DNA of 64,000 bases from Congeria kusceri (lineage: Eukaryota > Mollusca > Bivalvia > Myida > Dreissenidae). Positions 58,901-64,000 of this stretch are shown piece by piece; the stretch's first letter is position 1, and every line of letters begins with the position of its first letter. Under the pieces are notes generated by a model. The model had not been told where the DNA came from. It did not search any database and was given only the letters and a program-made list of their open reading frames with translations. The stretch lies in assembly GCA_027627225.1 (NCBI GenBank), contig CM051025.1, positions 69,094,069 to 69,158,068 of the forward strand. The letters run 5' to 3'. The position numbers and the translations under genes are program-made.

Positions 58901-60635
58901 TGCACTACACTAGAGAAATGTTAAAAGATGAATTAACTTTATAAGGCCTAAACTACAGCCATGCAGATGAAAAGGACTTGCTCAGACTGATAAATTAACA
59001 ATTTTATTTTCTTAGCAAGAGTGAAGAGAACTATATTACCAGATCCATACACTTCCTACTAGTATTCAGCATTATGATGATAGAGAAGCAAGATATGTTA
59101 AAAGTGCCCATTATTAGTAATAAAATACAAAGAAGTTTAAAGAGCCTGTTCACAGATTGACAAATCACAATGTTTATTTACACAATTTGATACATTTTCC
59201 AATGTTTACAACAATCTGTGAAGCTGAAAAAGATGATCAAAAAATTTAATGTTATACATTAAACAGCAAGTATTAGTACACAGTAGCGAAAACTACAACA
59301 ACACACATGCAAGAAAAAATGCAAAGACCATCAAACAACTACCTTGCACTTGAACTCTGTGACCTTGATTCTGGTGAGCGTGACCTTGACCTTCCAACTT
59401 TTGAGCTCTTAGCTTTTCGAGACTTTAATTTAGATTTGGACTTTCTTGCTGTTTTATTCTCTGTCCTTGACCTTGGGGATGCATTTGATCTGGATCTTGA
59501 TCTTGATCTTGAATTTGATCTAGATCTTGACCGTGTGTCTGAATGAGACCTTGATGTAGACCTTGAGTCTGAGTTTGACCTAGTTTTGGATTGTGAACTA
59601 GATCTTGAACTGGATGCTGATCTACTATAAGTAGATCTAGATCTAGAAGAGTTTGACTGCGATGAATCTGATCTTCCATTGTTCATCCTAGATTTTGCCC
59701 CTGATCTTGACCTTGACCTGTGCAACCAAACACCCACAAAATGAAACAAGTTGCATACGCAAGAAATAAGCGGTGCAAGAACACACACAAACTATGCATT
59801 TTATAGAAATATACAAACTTGTAGTATTACTTAAATCAATGAGTCAGTGAAATTATATCATCAGAGAACTAATAAGGTCTTACAATAATATCTTACTGAA
59901 AAATGTTTCAAAAGAACCTGACAAATGCAATAGAGTAACTATTATTGGCAGCATGATTTCACTTAAATATAATGTGCAGTTCTTCTATTGCCACATCCAT
60001 TATAAAATGATGTTAAACTCTGAATAAGATTTTTAAATCATATCAATATTGTATTTGCATTCAAATATAGTGACCACATAAATAATGAATGAATTAAAAA
60101 AAAAATAGTGAAGCAAATGAAAACATACTTCAGAGAATGAAACACAATAAACTAGAAAGGAGAAGAGTGCAGTGATATAAACAATGAAATTATATCTGGC
60201 TAAATAGATATTAAAGAAAAATATTCTTGTGCGCAAGTTAAGCACTATTAATACAATTAATAATAGTATAACTTGTTATATCAGTGCTTTAAATTAAGAA
60301 ATTCAAAAAGATTTAATTAAATATGTTTGAGAAACAAGGCATGTATTGTATATTGTAAATAATATGCATTAACATTTATGCTACATAGTAACAGACTAAA
60401 AGAACAGTTTCAAAAGTTTGAACATATGAAATTAAATCATACTTGCATGTTTTTGTGTAGGTTTTTCCAATTATCTATCTGCATGAGATTGCACAATAAC
60501 CCTTTTTCCTTTAAAAATGTTCTACCATTACCATTCTCAGTGACAACCATCAGTTGTCACTATGCATACCTGGATGACCTTGAACTGCCACTGCCCTGTG
60601 GCCTCTGTGACTGACTGCCCCCTGAGCCTGTCCTG
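52976..60635 (-). CDS. Gene C: SR-rich, coiled-coil, DUF4537/Tudor-like protein (5' end not found)
   Basis: Exons in reading order: 60635-60570, 59717-59343, 58863-58816 (borders tentative), 58398-58372, 58000-57876, 57603-57467, 56771-56667, 56334-56274, 55013-54814, 54556-54298, 53825-53591 and 53066-52976 (TAA). Phases agree throughout. The N-terminal part is dominated by Ser/Arg repeats (about 125 residues in the second exon), then a Pro-rich stretch (RPETPVPKPRPKSPILP), a Gln/Lys coiled coil (MIQQLQAQLEKQKRKQLRQE) and a second helix (LVRQARKINKISQKLKE). The C-terminal half has the three DUF4537/Tudor modules: EEVLARWTDDGWFYRGRV, VIGLHPKYTYSYAPGEV with PWGDVYKISKAKYEETV, and QQYYVKWLDGD to ACFWLSKQYYENAVSYL. 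SR domains usually place proteins in nuclear RNA-processing complexes, which is suggestive only. It converges on gene B. An initiator exon was not recognised upstream of 60635. Confidence 0.8.
56819..56890 (-). repeat. Tandem copy of an exon edge and its flanking AT repeat
   Basis: The block GATCTTCCTTGCCTGTCTAA plus ACCAACCTCTGT and (AAATA)n at about 56745-56818 is repeated at 56819-56890 with few changes. It duplicates the first codons and acceptor region of the exon ending at 56771. Confidence 0.7.
57350..57404 (-). pseudogene. Relic of a duplicated coiled-coil exon of gene C
   Basis: The minus strand reads REKQKPKQVKQEQ, matching LEKQKRKQLRQEQ of the live exon at 57467-57603. The live exon is followed by a GTGTGT donor, whereas the relic is followed by TTGTGG, so it should not be spliced. 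It lies about 65 bp downstream of the live exon. Confidence 0.65.
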
Positions 60636-62514
60636 CTGCAAGTAGGGGGACAATAGCACTGAGCTGTCATACAAAGACGTTGATTACATTATTGTTATAA
60701 CAATATCAAATTCAGGACAGCCATGGGAGACCCAGGCTTAATGCATGTGCGTAAAGTGTCGTCCCGGATTAGCCTATTAATTATGAAATCAAAGCACTGA
60801 AGGCACTGCAGTTGTTTGCTATTGCGTAACAGTGGGCACAACATAGACAGTCTGGGCAATTAGATAGGGATGATATACGTCACCTTAAATACAGTGGTTG
60901 TAAATGTTTACAACAAGAATATTCATTTACATGTTTACTTTAACATTTAATCTATATTATAAATATGACTTGAACATTGCTAAGCGCTATATATACTATT
61001 TAAAATGGCAAGTTAAAATACAATATTGCCTCGTAAACATGTAAATCAAATTTTAAAATAAATATATCATTATTGTGTAATTATGTTCTTTTTTTCTTGA
61101 ATTGTTTCAATTCAATATGTGTAGCTAAGGAATTTAGGTCCATTGTAAATCGTACGCCACTATTTAAAACGTAATCAGGTATAAAAACTGGATAAAGTCA
61201 CTTTCAGCAGCTTAAAGCTCTGTATGAGTACACTATATTTAAAGCCTTTCAAAAAAAAAAATTCAAAATGAAAAAACAATGTCGGGCAAGAAACCGAATG
61301 AGAAAAATTATTTGTCCGATTTTCAATTGCATGCTCTTTCTTTGGGCTACAAACACATATTAATTTAATGACATTCCTATTTGACATTCAGACATTAAAC
61401 GTTCATTACTAACACACATAATCTGGATATACATGTATAATTATAGTAAAAAACGATACTCTCTGTGGAAGACAGATGATTACGCTGTCGAAAATCAAAA
61501 GCTGTGGAGTTGAACAAACCTCAATATTAACCTTATAAACAAACAAGATGATGAATATTAAAAATATTAACCAGTATATCAATGCAAAGACTGTGCTACA
61601 AGCTTTCAATTGTATTAGCAAGTGTTTTAAGTTATTTGAAGGAAGTTACTATCAAAATATTGTTGGTTTCTTTTGGAAATGTCTTAGAATGTATTCCCTT
61701 TCAATTAAGTAAGCATCTGGAGTAGCAAAAGTGTAAAAAAGTATATGAAAAAAATCTCATCCCATGCCGGGAATCAATCCGGGTCCTTCAGAATGCGATT
61801 CCGACATGCTATCCACTATGTTATTGATGCTACAACATACCGCGTTTAAAATTCTGCTTATTGTAGATTCTGATATGATTAGTGTATCCAACATTAATCG
61901 TGATACATCGACTATATCCGGAATGCTCCGTAAAAATCAACCGCTACAGCATAATAATCGCTTAACTGTTCTTTATCTTTATTATGATAGTCATGTAAAT
62001 AATAAAATGAGTAATAAACATTCCCTACTAAACAAATTCACTACTCAACAAATAATCTTTACATGAGTTGGCAATAACGAAATGAATAGGTAAGGGTTAG
62101 ATTGTGTCTATTCGGCTCGCCTCGTGACCTAAGACTTTTATTCATTTATGTATTAGGACGTTGCATAACGTACTATTTATTGTTCTTCTGCGAGTACAGT
62201 CATATATGATCCAACATTGAAAGTTGTTGCCTTAAGTTTACCCAACATGTCATGTTCTAATTAAATTCATATCGTACTGATCGCCATTTGACAAATTAAA
62301 CGATATTCAAAACGGCATTTCTTACTTGCGCGTAGTCGACTGGCCTAAAGCTGTTAGGATCATAGTTCTTAGACTGTTCAATTTTGGAATTGCGATATCT
62401 TTAGTTGTTCTGTGAACAACTAAAAACTGTGTTAAAAGACACTTAACTTTGAATTTCTAATTTAAAATTTAACAATTATTCATCAATTAAGATGTTAAAG
62501 TATGCTTGCAATTA
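60636..62514. other. Upstream region of gene C with MITE fragment and tRNA-like sequence
   Basis: AT-rich. It holds a truncated copy of the hairpin MITE at 60732-60775 (ATGCATGTGCGTAAAGTGTC then GTCCCGGATTAGCCT, one arm only) and the tRNA-like sequence at 61766. No further SR-type exon was identified. The gene C promoter or first exon may lie here or beyond. Confidence 0.4.
61766..61826 (-). tRNA. Degenerate tRNA-like sequence (pseudogene or SINE head)
   Basis: On the minus strand an A-box-like TAACATAGTGGATAGCATG is followed by an anticodon-like stem-loop (TCGGA, ATCGCAT, TCTGA) and a B-box-like GGATTGATTCC. The anticodon-position triplet would be CGC (Ala-like). Stems contain mismatches and there is no clean acceptor stem, so it is not a working tRNA gene. 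Confidence 0.35.
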
Positions 62515-63245
62515 AGACCACAGCTGTCACAGGACAGCGCGCTCGACTATTCAAGCCGCTTTGTCGGAGTTATGGGCCTTTGTCAGTACAAAAAAGGGGC
62601 ATAATTCTGCTAAAATGCTGGTCACAGTTATGGGCCTTGGCCAGTGACCTTATATAATGACCTGAAGACGTGTGAAGTTTTAATTTAATATCTGTAGTAG
62701 ATCTATATACAGATATGAAGTTGTTGCACTCAAACTTTAACCTGAAGTACAAAAAGAAACAAAATTCTGCTAAATTGCAGGTCACAGTTATGGGCCTTGG
62801 TCAGTGACCTAACATAACGACCCCGAAGACATGTGTGAAGTTTCAACTGAATATCTGTTGCAGTTACAGCGATATGTACTTGCAAGCAAACCCTAACATG
62901 ATTTTCTTAAGAACAAAAAGGGGCATAATTCTGCTAAATTGCAGGTCAGAGTTATGGGCCTTGGCCAGTGATCTAACATAATGACCCCGAAGACATGTGT
63001 GAAGTTTAAATTAAATATCTGTAGTAGATATAGAGAAATGAAGATGTTGCACGCAAACTTTAACCTGAATTTCTAAGTAAAAAAAGGGGCTTAATTGCAG
63101 GTCAGAGTTATGGACCTTGGCCAGTGACGTCACATAATGACCCCGAAGACATATGGGAAGTTTCAATTGAATATCTGTAGTCGTTTAAACAGAGATATGC
63201 ACTTGTTGCACGCAAACCTTAACCAGAGCATTGCGCCGACTTGCA
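62515..63245 (+). mobile_element. Pearl/Helentron-like repeat, 3' end lost
   Basis: The head CACAGCTGTCACAGGACAGC then GCGCTCGACTATTCAAGCCG matches the element at 11602. Four tandem units share GCATAATTCTGCTAAATTGC, GTTATGGGCCTTGG, GACCCCGAAGACATGTGTGA and ATATCTGTAGTAG. It stops after CCAGAGCATTGCGCCGAC without the 3' hairpin seen in the copy near 12.9 kb. Confidence 0.6.
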
Positions 63246-64000
63246 AAGGAATAAAATAAAACATACAGAATTACCATAATAGTTACAGGGCCTTGACAAG
63301 AACATTATTTACAATACTACTGTACTTGTATATAATAATTAAATGTATTCTGGACACATTGGTTCTAAGAAGCTAAAGGCTGTAAACCCTGCACTGTTTA
63401 ATTTTGAACTGGGCTTGCTCAGATTCTCACTTTTTAGACTGTTGGTGAAAGCCAACGGTCTTATGAGAGCGTAATTTCCAAAACAGGTATCCCGGAAACC
63501 TACTTCTTTTCTTTGCAGGCTATTACCGGTCGTTAGTAAATCGAAACCAGCAAGGGTCCTACATCGACTCAGCAAAACTGCACACCTGTTTTCATACATT
63601 TTAATTATTTAAGATAATGTACGTAATCTTTATTATAACATGTGTGTCAAGTTTTTTATTACAATTACAGTTTGTAAAAAAAAGTGAATTTATAAAAAAT
63701 GTAATTTTAAACTAATTACACCCTTTTTACTTGTATGTGACTGGAATATCCCCGAGTGTCCTGGAATAAGACCATCAAATTAATGCACTAAATCGGTTAT
63801 TTTTGACTCGTTGTGAAAGTGTTTTTTCTTGTTACCGATTCTCATTCTGAATGTTTTCACAACAAATTACTGCAATTAATTAATTATTAACTGTTGTATG
63901 GAAAATCGAGAGCTTTCATTGTATGACCTACTTTTGACTTTGACAGTAGGCTACAAAGCACTGAAAATGGATGCTCCTAGCCTCCTAACTAATATGCTTT
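63246..64000. other. AT-rich stretch, no supported gene
   Basis: An 86-codon minus-strand frame at 63339-63599 lacks a recognisable domain and splice partners. Nothing else stands out. Confidence 0.4.

Noticed and set aside
59307..59546. Asp/Leu-rich plus-strand protein
   Set aside because: It is the complement of the Ser/Arg codon repeats of gene C on the minus strand.
63339..63599. 86-codon minus-strand frame as an upstream exon of gene C
   Set aside because: No SR or coiled-coil character, no matching splice phase, and separated from gene C by a pearl-like repeat.

Overview
The window looks like nuclear DNA from a metazoan, most likely a bivalve mollusc. Coding sequence is split into short exons with GT/AG borders and consistent phases. 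There are no operons or bacterial signals. Much of the sequence is dispersed repeats of kinds known from bivalves: pearl-like elements with tandem cores, tRNA-derived SINEs and hairpin MITEs. One hairpin MITE (49214-49436, with a fragment at 60732-60775) has a core that, from memory, is common in dreissenid mussels. The genus is therefore an inference.

Layout: (1) 945-6182 (+), 3' part of gene A, a multi-exon protein with DUF4537/Tudor-like modules. (2) 8376-32159, a 23.8-kb DNA transposon bounded by terminal inverted repeats and a perfect 6-bp target duplication (AGATAA). Inside its left end is a SAM-HTH-DDE integrase-like transposase (+). Reading inward from its right end is a SAM exon and then an intron-bearing HECT ubiquitin-ligase gene (-). 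Both ends carry inverted arrays of 21-bp subterminal repeats. The interior holds a nested non-LTR retrotransposon (about 13.46-18.3 kb), a hAT-like MITE and several pearl-like repeats. (3) 33186-34932 (-), a decayed pogo-type transposase. (4) 35412-35570 hairpin and 37647-38733 TIR element. (5) 39570-47715 (+), gene B, an apparently complete paralogue of gene A. (6) 47.7-53.0 kb, a repeat-rich gap between convergent genes: a 509-bp TIR element, the hairpin MITE, and 30-bp, 23-bp and 73-bp tandem arrays. (7) 60635-52976 (-), gene C, a third DUF4537 paralogue with an SR-rich, coiled-coil N-terminal half. (8) 61-64 kb, a degenerate tRNA-like sequence and another pearl-like repeat.

Genes A, B and C share exon lengths and phases (for example a 200-nt first-Tudor exon in B and C, and 128-nt exons in A and B), so they form one local paralogue cluster. 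The large transposon lies between A and B. The strongest candidate for something undescribed is this transposon: a 6-bp-TSD, TATGG-ended element whose transposase and HECT E3 ligase each begin with a SAM-like domain, with 21-bp-phased repeat arrays at both ends.
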